Assembly: GCA_015061765.1 (NCBI GenBank)
Contig: SUVZ01000294.1
Coordinates: forward strand, 1-5,366
DNA length: 5,366 bases
Origin: Lentisphaerota bacterium
Lineage (GTDB): Bacteria > Verrucomicrobiota > Kiritimatiellia > RFP12 > UBA1067
Direction of reading: 5' to 3'
In this document: one piece after another, positions 1-5,302 of the stretch
Layout of the letters: each line of letters starts with the position of its first letter
How positions within the stretch are numbered: the stretch's first letter is position 1
Program-made: the position numbers and the translations under genes
The notes under the pieces: generated by a model
The model's database searches: none
The model's input: the letters and a program-made list of their open reading frames with translations, nothing else
Told to the model about the DNA's origin: nothing

Positions 1-766
1 AGTTCAGCGCATCTTCAATGGTCGGAACGAGCTTGTCGAGTCCGGCCAGAGCCACATGGACGCGAGGAAGGGTGTTCACGAGACGTCCGTTGCCTTCGTT
101 CGTTACGATGGCGATGCTTCCGGTTTCGGCTATGCAGAGGTTCGCTCCCGAAATGCCCATGTCGGCCTCATGGAATTTCGGCTTGAGTTCGCGTCGAGCC
201 ACCTTGACGAGTTTCTGAACGTCTTCGCGGTCCTGCTTTTCGCCCGTCGCCTTTTCGAATTCGTCGGCGACCTGTCCGCGGGAGAGGTGGATCGCCGGCA
301 TGACCATGTGGGAGGGTCCTTCGCCACGCAATTGGATGATCCATTCTCCGAGATCGGTCTCGCACACGTCCAGTCCTGCCTCCTCAAGGTGAGCGTTGAG
401 CCCTATCTCTTCGGCGGTCATGGATTTGGACTTCACCACGTTCTTTACGCCGTTCTCTCTGGCTATTTGCGTGATGATCCTGCATGCCTCGTCAGCGTCT
501 GCGGCGCGGTGTACGGTCACGCCGCGATTCTCGGCCTCGGCCTTGAACTGCACATAGAGTTCTTCAAGGTGTTTTGCCGTGTTGTCCTTCGTGTCGGCAA
601 TTCGCCTGATTATGGATTCACCTTCGATTTCGCCGAATACGGCGTCGCGGCTGGCCCGGTATTCCACCGCGAACTTGTCCAGCGTCCTTCTGAGGAACGA
701 GTCGTCCAACGCATCGGCGATCTGTCGGTGGTAGTCACGGGGGGATTTTGGGGATTCGTGGGACAT
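1..766 (-). CDS. lutB: LutB-type lactate utilization iron-sulfur protein (3' end outside window)
   Basis: This is the N-terminal 255 codons of a LutB-family protein, part of the LutABC complex that oxidises L-lactate to pyruvate in the cytoplasm. I translated it from the minus strand; it has no stop inside the window. The LUD-domain signature is plain: KSKSMTAEEIGLN at about residues 112-124, DLGEWIIQL at 138-146, GISGANLCIAETGSI at 204-218, and NEGNGRLVNTLPR followed by VHVALAG at 223-242. These are hallmark LutB blocks. The C-terminal ferredoxin-like part with the cysteines that bind 4Fe-4S clusters would lie left of base 1 and cannot be checked. The ATG at 766 is chosen because AGGAAGG lies 7 bases upstream and lutC ends 3 bases before it, so the two are probably translationally coupled. 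lutA is not seen; it may follow downstream. A long open frame on the opposite strand is a shadow of this gene. Confidence 0.93.
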   Translation of the reverse strand, partial: MSHESPKSPRDYHRQIADALDDSFLRRTLDKFAVEYRASRDAVFGEIEGESIIRRIADTKDNTAKHLEELYVQFKAEAENRGVTVHRAADADEACRIITQIARENGVKNVVKSKSMTAEEIGLNAHLEEAGLDVCETDLGEWIIQLRGEGPSHMVMPAIHLSRGQVADEFEKATGEKQDREDVQKLVKVARRELKPKFHEADMGISGANLCIAETGSIAIVTNEGNGRLVNTLPRVHVALAGLDKLVPTIEDALN

Positions 767-769
767 AGG

Positions 770-1228
770 TCAGCCTTCCTGCAGAATGATGTGTACGTCC
801 AGCGGCCCGTGTACGCCTATCGCGCCGACGCGTTCGATGTCTGCTGTGCGGCTTGGACCTGTAATCAACGACGTGTAGGATATCTTTCCATCCTTCTGGC
901 GTTCGCGCAGATATGGTGCGATGTCCGGAAGAGAGTGGAGGATATCGGACATTTTCAGTATTATTATGCTTGTCTCGGGTAGCATGGTTTCGAGGCGCGT
1001 TGCCTCGTCGTCTGTCTCCACAACGCATGTGCCAGTCTCGGCGATGCCGTATGTGGCGTATGCCACGCCGACATTGTCCGCACCGAACCGTGCCCTGTCT
1101 TCCGCAACAATACGCTGCACGTCACCCTCGCCGTTGGCATGGCTTACACGAGCCGCAACAGCGGCAGCCCTTGCCGTAAACTTTTCGGCAAGAGCCCTTA
1201 CTTCCATCTGAGAACTGATCTTTTCCAT
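770..1228 (-). CDS. lutC: LutC-type LUD-domain protein, short form
   Basis: A 152-aa protein of the LutC/YkgG (LUD, DUF162) family, the third partner of the LutABC lactate oxidation system. The C-terminal half carries the family signatures: GIAETGT at residues 61-67 and TGPSRTADIERV followed by GAIGVHGP at about 123-142. The family is usually about 190-240 aa; here the region ahead of GIAETGT is only about 60 residues, so the N-terminal half of the domain is much reduced. The upstream frame is open back to a TAG at 1274-1276 but offers no ATG, GTG or TTG, so the start is 1228 or the internal ATG at 1207 (residue 8). Neither has a convincing Shine-Dalgarno. The start at 1228 fits a promoter whose predicted transcript begins 2-4 bases upstream, which would be a leaderless mRNA; with the start at 1207 the leader would be about 24 bases. 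It is first in the operon, ahead of lutB, unlike the lutA-lutB-lutC order of Bacillus. Whether the short form is active cannot be told from the sequence. Confidence 0.88.
   Translation of the reverse strand: MEKISSQMEVRALAEKFTARAAAVAARVSHANGEGDVQRIVAEDRARFGADNVGVAYATYGIAETGTCVVETDDEATRLETMLPETSIIILKMSDILHSLPDIAPYLRERQKDGKISYTSLITGPSRTADIERVGAIGVHGPLDVHIILQEG
774..780 (-). promoter_or_regulatory. Ribosome binding site of lutB, inside the lutC end
   Basis: AGGAAGG on the minus strand, 7 bases before the lutB ATG at 766. It lies in the last codons of lutC, so ribosomes finishing lutC (stop at 770-772) are placed to start lutB. This fixes the lutB start. Confidence 0.75.
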
Positions 1229-1237
1229 TAGTGGTGA

Positions 1238-1266
1238 ATCATACCATACAGGGCAAGTACTGGCAA
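1238..1266 (-). promoter_or_regulatory. Sigma70-type promoter of lutCB
   Basis: On the minus strand, TTGCCA (1266-1261, 5/6 match to TTGACA), a 17-base spacer, then TATGAT (1243-1238, 5/6 match to TATAAT) with a TG-extended -10 (TGG just before it). Transcription should start near 1230-1232, 2-4 bases before the lutC ATG at 1228, giving a leaderless or near-leaderless mRNA. This is the best promoter match in the window. It is predicted from consensus only. Confidence 0.65.
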
Positions 1267-1332
1267 ACCCGTTCTACAATGTCGGGAAACCATGGATGCA
1301 TTTGCGTAATTCACGGTCGTGTTCTCTGGTGA

Positions 1333-1452
1333 ATTGGAAACAACTTATTGAAAGCAACTTGTTTCTGGTACATGGGCGAATTCACCCGTGCATTTCATCA
1401 AGTTGGTGTGCAGCCCATGAGATACATTATCTGGAGAGTAAGTCTCCTATGA
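1333..1452 (+). pseudogene. Remnant of an AraC-type regulator (C-terminal HTH only)
   Basis: The plus-strand frame from 1333 to a stop at 1450-1452 reads 39 residues, with an in-frame TGA at 1330-1332. It contains CFWYMGEFTRAF, then GVQPMRYIIWR. This follows the last helix-turn-helix of AraC/XylS regulators, whose usual form is GF(W/Y)-x-MG-x-F-x-x-x-F, four residues, G-x-x-P, then a conserved aromatic or leucine and arginine, ending soon after. Two changes suggest decay: the first glycine is cysteine, and the loop before G-x-x-P is one residue short. There is no ribosome binding site before the internal ATG at 1372, and no N-terminal part of a regulator upstream. The frame points away from lutC, the usual place for a divergent regulator of that operon, so it may be what is left after a deletion. 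The match is short and read by eye; chance similarity is possible. Confidence 0.4.
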
Positions 1453-1502
1453 GACAGTCGTGAGAAAATAGAACAGTTATTCAGTTCGACAAAATCTCAT
1501 GG
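1415..1502. repeat. Nine-base inverted repeat enclosing smaller hairpins
   Basis: CCATGAGAT at 1415-1423 is the exact reverse complement of ATCTCATGG at 1494-1502. Between them lie AGATA-cat-TATCT (1420-1432), GGAGA-gtaag-TCTCC (1433-1447) and GTCTC-ctat-GAGAC (1442-1455). The last two share bases and exclude each other. As RNA the block could fold as a closed multi-stem structure on either strand, but the stems are short and chance is a real possibility. It partly overlaps the end of the AraC-like remnant. Confidence 0.35.
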
Positions 1503-1594
1503 TCGATATAAATTGAGAATATGGTTCGGACTAATTCTTAGAGTAGAATGAATTATTACTGTTTGGATTTTTTCTGTTCTAAATGAGAAAATAG
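1461..1594. repeat. Direct repeat TGAGAAAATAG, two copies
   Basis: TGAGAAAATAG occurs at 1461-1471 and again at 1584-1594, 123 bases apart. The first copy overlaps TAGAACAG (1469-1476), whose exact reverse complement CTGTTCTA lies at 1574-1581 just before the second copy. The paired direct and inverted repeats frame about 100 bases. No transposase, target duplication pattern or known element accompanies them. Confidence 0.4.
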
Positions 1595-1601
1595 GTGGTT
1601 T

Positions 1602-2225
1602 TTACAATTTCAGCAGATGCTTGCGCAGGGCTATGGCGACGGCTTCAGTGCGATTTGCCGCCCCGATTTTGGCAAGGATTGCCGCCACATGCTCGTTTAC
1701 GCCGTCCTGACGGATTCCAAGTTGTTTTGCGATGTCGCGGTTGGTAAGGCCTCTCATCATCGACTGCAAAACCTCGGTCTGTCGAGAAGTTAAAACAGGA
1801 ATCGGCGGATCGTCCGCGAGAAGGCGTTTTATGTCGGGGGAGATCACCGTCTTGCCGCTTGCCACCGAGCGGATCGTGGATATGAGCGCGGCGTCATCGG
1901 CGGTTTTCATGAGCGCACCGGAGGCGCCGGATTCAATCGCGTGGGCGATGCCGTCCGAAGAACCGAAAGTCGTAAGGATTATCACTTTCGTCTCCGGAAG
2001 TTTCTCGTGGAGCGCGGCGGTCGCCTCCGCACCGTCCATCTTCGGCATCATCAGATCCATTATGACGACGTCCGGCAAAAGGCGCAACGCCTCGTTTACC
2101 GCCATTTCACCGTTTTTTGCCTCGCCGACCACTTCGATATCCTTTTCAGCGGCGAGAAGGGTTCTGAGCCCTATTCTTACGATAGTGTGATCGTCTGCAA
2201 TGAGAACTCGTATGGTGTTTTTCAT
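1602..2225 (-). CDS. NarL/FixJ-family response regulator
   Basis: A 207-aa two-component response regulator, the normal length for this family. The receiver domain (about residues 4-120) shows the acidic pair D11-D12, the phosphorylated aspartate D57 in VVIMDLMMPKMDG, the switch threonine T85 in VIILTT and the conserved lysine K107 in GALMKT. The C-terminal LuxR-type helix-turn-helix covers about 143-200, with LTSRQTEVLQSM, GLTNRDIAKQLGI and the recognition-helix region GVNEHVAAILAKIG, then NRTEAV. At residue 104 the usual aromatic of GY-x-x-K is alanine. The gene lies 28 bases after the sensor kinase gene on the same strand, so the two form an operon and the kinase is its likely partner. The ribosome binding site is weak (GGA about 7-9 bases before the ATG). 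The target genes are unknown; the palindromes upstream of the kinase gene are candidates. No clear terminator follows its stop. Confidence 0.93.
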   Translation of the reverse strand: MKNTIRVLIADDHTIVRIGLRTLLAAEKDIEVVGEAKNGEMAVNEALRLLPDVVIMDLMMPKMDGAEATAALHEKLPETKVIILTTFGSSDGIAHAIESGASGALMKTADDAALISTIRSVASGKTVISPDIKRLLADDPPIPVLTSRQTEVLQSMMRGLTNRDIAKQLGIRQDGVNEHVAAILAKIGAANRTEAVAIALRKHLLKL

Positions 2226-2253
2226 GGTGTATCCAATTGGCGGACAGTTTATT

Positions 2254-4380
2254 TCAGGTGCTCACGGCCTTGATCGAAATGGTCACTTTTGCTCCGGCGC
2301 CCGGTACGCTCTTTATGTACATTTCACCTTCAAACCCGTCGACCCGATCTTGGATTCCCTGAAGGCCGAAATGTCCTCCGGCGGCATTCGGGCGGTTCTC
2401 CGGGTTGAATCCGCAACCGTTGTCCGAAACTGAGAAGAGGAGTCTATCGTCTTCGATCGACCCTGCGATTTTTATCGCTGAAGCGCCGCCGTGCCTTACC
2501 GCGTTTGATGCAAGCTCGCGGATTATGCGCAGGATGCTGTGGGCCGTATTATCGGAAAGACGCTCTCGTGAAACATTGAAGCGGATGAAAAGTTTGGTGT
2601 CGCCGACATGCGGCGCAAGAGTCTGCCTGATGGCCTCGTTCATGTCGGTTTCTTCAAGCGTCTGATTCCGCAGATCCCACAGACAGTTCCTGAGTTCATC
2701 ACGGCATGAATCGAGAGCTTTGGCGGCAACGTTGAGCGAATGGCGCATGCCGTCGGCGTCTGAATCCGCCAAACGGTTCGCAGCACGGATGGCGAGAGAT
2801 ACGCCGGTCAGGTTTTGCGAAAGCGAATCGTGAAGCTCGACGGCGAGACTCGTACGCTCGTATACTTTGAGTTCGGAAGTTACATGCGCGAGCTTTTCAT
2901 CGGCAAGTTCCCGCCCTCGACGTTCCGCAACACGGTTCAGCATCCTGTTCCATACGGCAATTCCGGACAGGAACGCCAGAAGGGCGCCGATTACGGCCAC
3001 CAGCTTGCCTGCCGTCCACCACGGAGGATATGAGAGAATCTTTATGTCATCAGGGGTGCGCACTATGATCGAGAATCCTTCTATATGCGGAAACGGTGCA
3101 TTCGGATGCCAGTTTTCCGTGTCCATGAGGCATGTGCCGGATGCTGAGATTTTGCATCCGACTTCCACATCCTTAAACGCATCTGGATATGAGCCGGCGT
3201 CAATGGGGATGATCTGACCTTCGCATTTAAGTCCTATGCGAGCATAGTCGCCCTCGCTCGGCAGGCTTACCACGATGCCGGTGATCCGTATCGGCATTCC
3301 GTGGTAATTTGTTTGGAATGCCCGTTCGCCGGAAGGTGCAGTCGTGAGCATCTTGATCGTTACGTCAGCGGTAGGATGTGGGCGGTAGACCGATCTTGAA
3401 TCATTGATACGCCGCCAAATGGCCCGTGACAGGTTGAATCGGTACAAATCGGTTTCGGGAATCCCTGCGACTTCGATTAAGTCACCGTATTTTGGCGGAG
3501 TGTCATCGATGAGGTCTACCCGCACAACGGAGTTGTTCCGGTCGCGCAGCAATATATGATTTTTTCGCCAAATTGCAATCACTCGCCCGACGGTACGGTA
3601 GCGTTGAAGATTGGGAACGCCGTACAGATGATCACTTCTGAGCTTGTCAAGGTCGGGCACCGCGAACGGGTTTTCGGGTGCCGGTCGGGTGACGGTAATG
3701 GCATCCCAGCCGTCGGCATAAACGGTAAAACCGATTAACCGACGTACACCTCGGTGCTGTGTGTATAATCCGGTTGCGGTTATTTCGCTGCCGATCAGAG
3801 ATTTTAAAATGGATTCGTCGTTTTCCTTTCCGATGAAGCAGACATAAATTGATTCTGATCCGCATTGAATCTGGACATAATTCCAGTTGCTGTCAATCTC
3901 ATCCCGAAATGAATCCCGTACAAGCCCGTTTATTTTCACTAAACGGTTGTTGTATTTCCCCGTTCGAATAAGCGGATAATCCATCGTAATCGGCTGAGGC
4001 GGCGGCGCGTTGCCTATAATCTCGATGCTGTCTGCCATGGCGGCGGTGAATCCGGTCGGAATGTACGGCCTTATAAAACCCTTTGCACGAATGATATCGC
4101 CGCAACGAAGATTGATCGGCGATTTCCATTGTGACGGATGCAACGTTGCCGCGCCGGTGTCATCGCTTACGGCAAACATCCAGCAGGGAGAGGATGGCGG
4201 TGCGGTGACTGTTGCCGTTATGTCGAAAGGGGCATTTACCGAAGGCGCGTCGTTGATGGTTCTGGTAAGCTCCGATACCGTCCGTACCACATTGGTTTCG
4301 CCACCGGATGAATCAGATGCTGAAACCCTGATAAAGGCGATTGTCGCCATTGAGAAAAAAATGATTGCCGTCTTAGTCAT
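2254..4380 (-). CDS. Membrane sensor histidine kinase with OB-like exported sensor region
   Basis: A 708-aa sensor kinase of the NarX/DesK (HisKA_3) type. A signal peptide or first membrane helix covers about residues 1-21. An exported region of about 430 residues follows, then a membrane helix at about 458-477 (after WW at 454-455), a short coiled coil, and the dimerisation domain with the phosphorylated H517 in ELHDSLSQ. D518 and Q522 fit the H-D-x-x-x-Q pattern linked to phosphatase activity in this family. The ATP-binding domain shows the N box around N626 (ELASNAVRHGG), the G1 box DNGCGF at 653-658 and the G2 box GGHFGLQG at 668-675. The exported region reads as about four OB-fold-like beta modules (roughly 51-123, 144-232, 260-326, 360-447); I see no named ligand-binding domain. 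An in-frame TAA directly precedes the ATG, so the start cannot lie further upstream. No Shine-Dalgarno is visible. It is followed by its likely partner regulator. Its signal is unknown. Confidence 0.93.
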   Translation of the reverse strand: MTKTAIIFFSMATIAFIRVSASDSSGGETNVVRTVSELTRTINDAPSVNAPFDITATVTAPPSSPCWMFAVSDDTGAATLHPSQWKSPINLRCGDIIRAKGFIRPYIPTGFTAAMADSIEIIGNAPPPQPITMDYPLIRTGKYNNRLVKINGLVRDSFRDEIDSNWNYVQIQCGSESIYVCFIGKENDESILKSLIGSEITATGLYTQHRGVRRLIGFTVYADGWDAITVTRPAPENPFAVPDLDKLRSDHLYGVPNLQRYRTVGRVIAIWRKNHILLRDRNNSVVRVDLIDDTPPKYGDLIEVAGIPETDLYRFNLSRAIWRRINDSRSVYRPHPTADVTIKMLTTAPSGERAFQTNYHGMPIRITGIVVSLPSEGDYARIGLKCEGQIIPIDAGSYPDAFKDVEVGCKISASGTCLMDTENWHPNAPFPHIEGFSIIVRTPDDIKILSYPPWWTAGKLVAVIGALLAFLSGIAVWNRMLNRVAERRGRELADEKLAHVTSELKVYERTSLAVELHDSLSQNLTGVSLAIRAANRLADSDADGMRHSLNVAAKALDSCRDELRNCLWDLRNQTLEETDMNEAIRQTLAPHVGDTKLFIRFNVSRERLSDNTAHSILRIIRELASNAVRHGGASAIKIAGSIEDDRLLFSVSDNGCGFNPENRPNAAGGHFGLQGIQDRVDGFEGEMYIKSVPGAGAKVTISIKAVST

Positions 4381-4391
4381 TTATGCCCGAC

Positions 4392-4420
4392 ATTTTACCA
4401 TAAGTAGTGCAGCCTTTTAG
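4392..4420 (-). promoter_or_regulatory. Possible promoter of the kinase-regulator operon
   Basis: On the minus strand, TAAAAT (4397-4392, 5/6 match) is preceded by TGG, giving a TG-extended -10 in the context TATGGTA, the same as at the lutC promoter. With a 17-base spacer the -35 would be CTAAAA (4420-4415), only a 3/6 match. The start of transcription would be near 4385, about 5 bases before the ATG at 4380, again nearly leaderless. This fits the missing Shine-Dalgarno. The weak -35 suggests help from an activator, and a palindrome is centred about 48 bases upstream of the predicted start. Confidence 0.45.
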
Positions 4421-4424
4421 GTTG

Positions 4425-4442
4425 CCCCCTATAATTAGGGGG
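4425..4442. promoter_or_regulatory. Palindrome CCCCCTA-TAAT-TAGGGGG, operator candidate
   Basis: Seven-base arms CCCCCTA and TAGGGGG surround TAAT in the space between two divergent transcription units. There is no T run on either side, so it is not an intrinsic terminator. Its middle holds a perfect TATAAT on the plus strand (4430-4435), but no good -35 lies 16-18 bases before it. Its centre is about -48 from the predicted kinase start of transcription, a common position for an activator such as a NarL-type regulator. Confidence 0.5.
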
Positions 4443-4458
4443 GTGCTTATCAATTTGC

Positions 4459-4474
4459 CATATTGTACAATATG
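4459..4474. promoter_or_regulatory. Perfect 16-bp palindrome, operator candidate
   Basis: CATATTGTACAATATG is identical to its reverse complement. It lies in the divergent region, with its centre 33 bases (about three helical turns) from the centre of the CCCCCTA/TAGGGGG palindrome. It contains TACAAT (4466-4471), a 5/6 match to a -10 box on the plus strand, which would start a transcript near 4478 for the exported-protein gene; the matching -35 is poor. A protein bound here could block or control that promoter. Which protein binds is unknown; the neighbouring response regulator is the obvious candidate. Confidence 0.55.
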
Positions 4475-4526
4475 CGCATCATAAGAAGAGTGTTTCGTTG
4501 CAAAATGTGTTCATCAGAATATCTTG

Positions 4527-4534
4527 AAAGGAGG
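4527..4534 (+). promoter_or_regulatory. Strong ribosome binding site of the 240-aa exported protein gene
   Basis: AAAGGAGG ends 9 bases before the ATG at 4544, an almost ideal Shine-Dalgarno. It decides the start against the in-frame ATG at 4463, which would add 27 residues, put the 16-bp palindrome across the start codon and hide the signal peptide. Confidence 0.85.
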
Positions 4535-4543
4535 ATCAGTTGT

Positions 4544-5266
4544 ATGTCTGCAATGTCGCGAGCATTGATATTCGCGCTGACCTTGACTGCGTTTACAGCC
4601 AAGGGCGACGGAGAACTGATTGCCGTTGCCGATCCGATTTCGGTCGACCTGCGCACCGAAAACGTTTCGGGTGTAATTGGAGCGGCCAATCTGAGATATA
4701 GTCCGGGATGGAAAGCCGAGAACGCGTCGGTTCGCATTGAGTCGGTGCTCGGGTCGACGACCAATGTCCTAAAGATCGGTGATATCAATGAGGAAGGCGT
4801 GTTCACCTGGACGCAGCCTGTCGCCGATACCCCCGCGTACAGACTTTTGCTGTGGACTCTTTCGGATGGAGTTGCGATTGGAGAACCTTTGACCGCTATC
4901 GTCTCCTTCGGATTTAAATCGGATGAGACTGCGACGACAGAAGTCGATTCCCGCGAAGATTCGCTGCGGCTGGTCGCCGAAGCCAGAGATAAAGTCAATC
5001 TCGCATATTCCACCGGATGGGCAGAGGATTCCTCATCGGTTACAATCAGCGCTATAAGGCTTTCCGGCAAAAATGGCGCCGAAACATGCACCAATACGAT
5101 TTTTTCAGCTGAAGGCGAAGGAACCGGGGCGACAGAGATGACCGGGATTGTGCCGGGCTATTGGAAACTTCTCTACCGGGCGCTGGATTCAGGCGGCAAT
5201 GTGCTGCTTGAATATGTTACTTGTGAATTTAAGCGTAAAGCCGCTTTTGTGCTGACTGTACGATAA
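4544..5266 (+). CDS. Exported protein of unknown function with two related beta-type modules
   Basis: A 240-aa protein; I do not recognise a named family. Residues 1 to about 19 form a signal peptide (SRALIFALTLTAFTA as the hydrophobic stretch), so it is probably sent across the inner membrane. There is no lipobox cysteine. The mature part looks like two copies of one module: about 33-124 and 135-229. Both contain NL-x-YS-x-GW (NLRYSPGW at 49-56, NLAYSTGW at 152-159), followed by a V-x-I strand and a closing strand around YRLLLW or YWKLLYRAL. They look like Ig-like or other beta-sandwich repeats, similar in style to repeat proteins of Kiritimatiellota as I remember them. The start is set by a strong ribosome binding site. 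The gene is divergent from the sensor kinase and shares with it a 163-base control region with two palindromes. Another exported-protein gene follows after 36 bases, probably in the same operon. An envelope or surface role is likely; nothing more can be said. Confidence 0.8.
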   Translation: MSAMSRALIFALTLTAFTAKGDGELIAVADPISVDLRTENVSGVIGAANLRYSPGWKAENASVRIESVLGSTTNVLKIGDINEEGVFTWTQPVADTPAYRLLLWTLSDGVAIGEPLTAIVSFGFKSDETATTEVDSREDSLRLVAEARDKVNLAYSTGWAEDSSSVTISAIRLSGKNGAETCTNTIFSAEGEGTGATEMTGIVPGYWKLLYRALDSGGNVLLEYVTCEFKRKAAFVLTVR

Positions 5267-5302
5267 ACGGCGCGTAAACGTTTTTAAAGTGAAAGGAAAA
5301 CC

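Larger units (their letters stand above)
1229..1601. other. Gap of 373 bases between the lut operon and the response-regulator gene
   Basis: This stretch is AT-richer than its surroundings and holds no intact gene. From left to right it carries the lutC promoter (1238-1266), copies of a GTGAATY motif (1234-1385), an AraC-like C-terminal remnant on the plus strand (1333-1452), a cluster of small inverted repeats (1415-1502) and an 11-base direct repeat (1461-1471 and 1584-1594). I looked for an intrinsic terminator after the response-regulator stop (reading leftward from 1602) and saw only a weak AT stem, TTTTCT with AGAAAA (1570-1575 and 1586-1591), without a GC stem followed by a U run. No tRNA or other known RNA was recognised. 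Confidence 0.7.

Noticed and set aside
56..982. Open frame of 308 codons on the plus strand
   Set aside because: It is antisense to lutB and lutC, which carry clear family motifs; its translation shows no recognisable domain.
1486..1513. Plus-strand promoter-like TCGACA with TATAAA
   Set aside because: The spacer is only 15 bases and there is no gene downstream on the plus strand, only the convergent end of the response-regulator gene.
1732..2190. Open frame of 152 codons on the plus strand
   Set aside because: It is antisense to the response-regulator gene, whose motifs are unambiguous.
4010..4420. Open frame on the plus strand running into the divergent region
   Set aside because: It is antisense to the signal peptide and first sensor module of the kinase gene; its product has no recognisable features.
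4425..4442. CCCCCTA/TAGGGGG hairpin as an intrinsic terminator
   Set aside because: No T run follows on either strand, and it lies between two divergent genes rather than behind one.
4463..4543. Upstream ATG at 4463 extending the exported protein by 27 residues
   Set aside because: The added residues are charged, would mask the signal peptide, have no ribosome binding site and overlap the 16-bp palindrome; the ATG at 4544 has an ideal Shine-Dalgarno.
4450..5094. Open frame of 214 codons on the minus strand
   Set aside because: It is a shadow of the exported-protein gene, rich in serine and without a domain or ribosome binding site.
5265..5285. AAACG...CGTTTTT as a terminator between the two exported-protein genes
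   Set aside because: The stem is only five pairs, mostly AT, with a nine-base loop; too weak to call.
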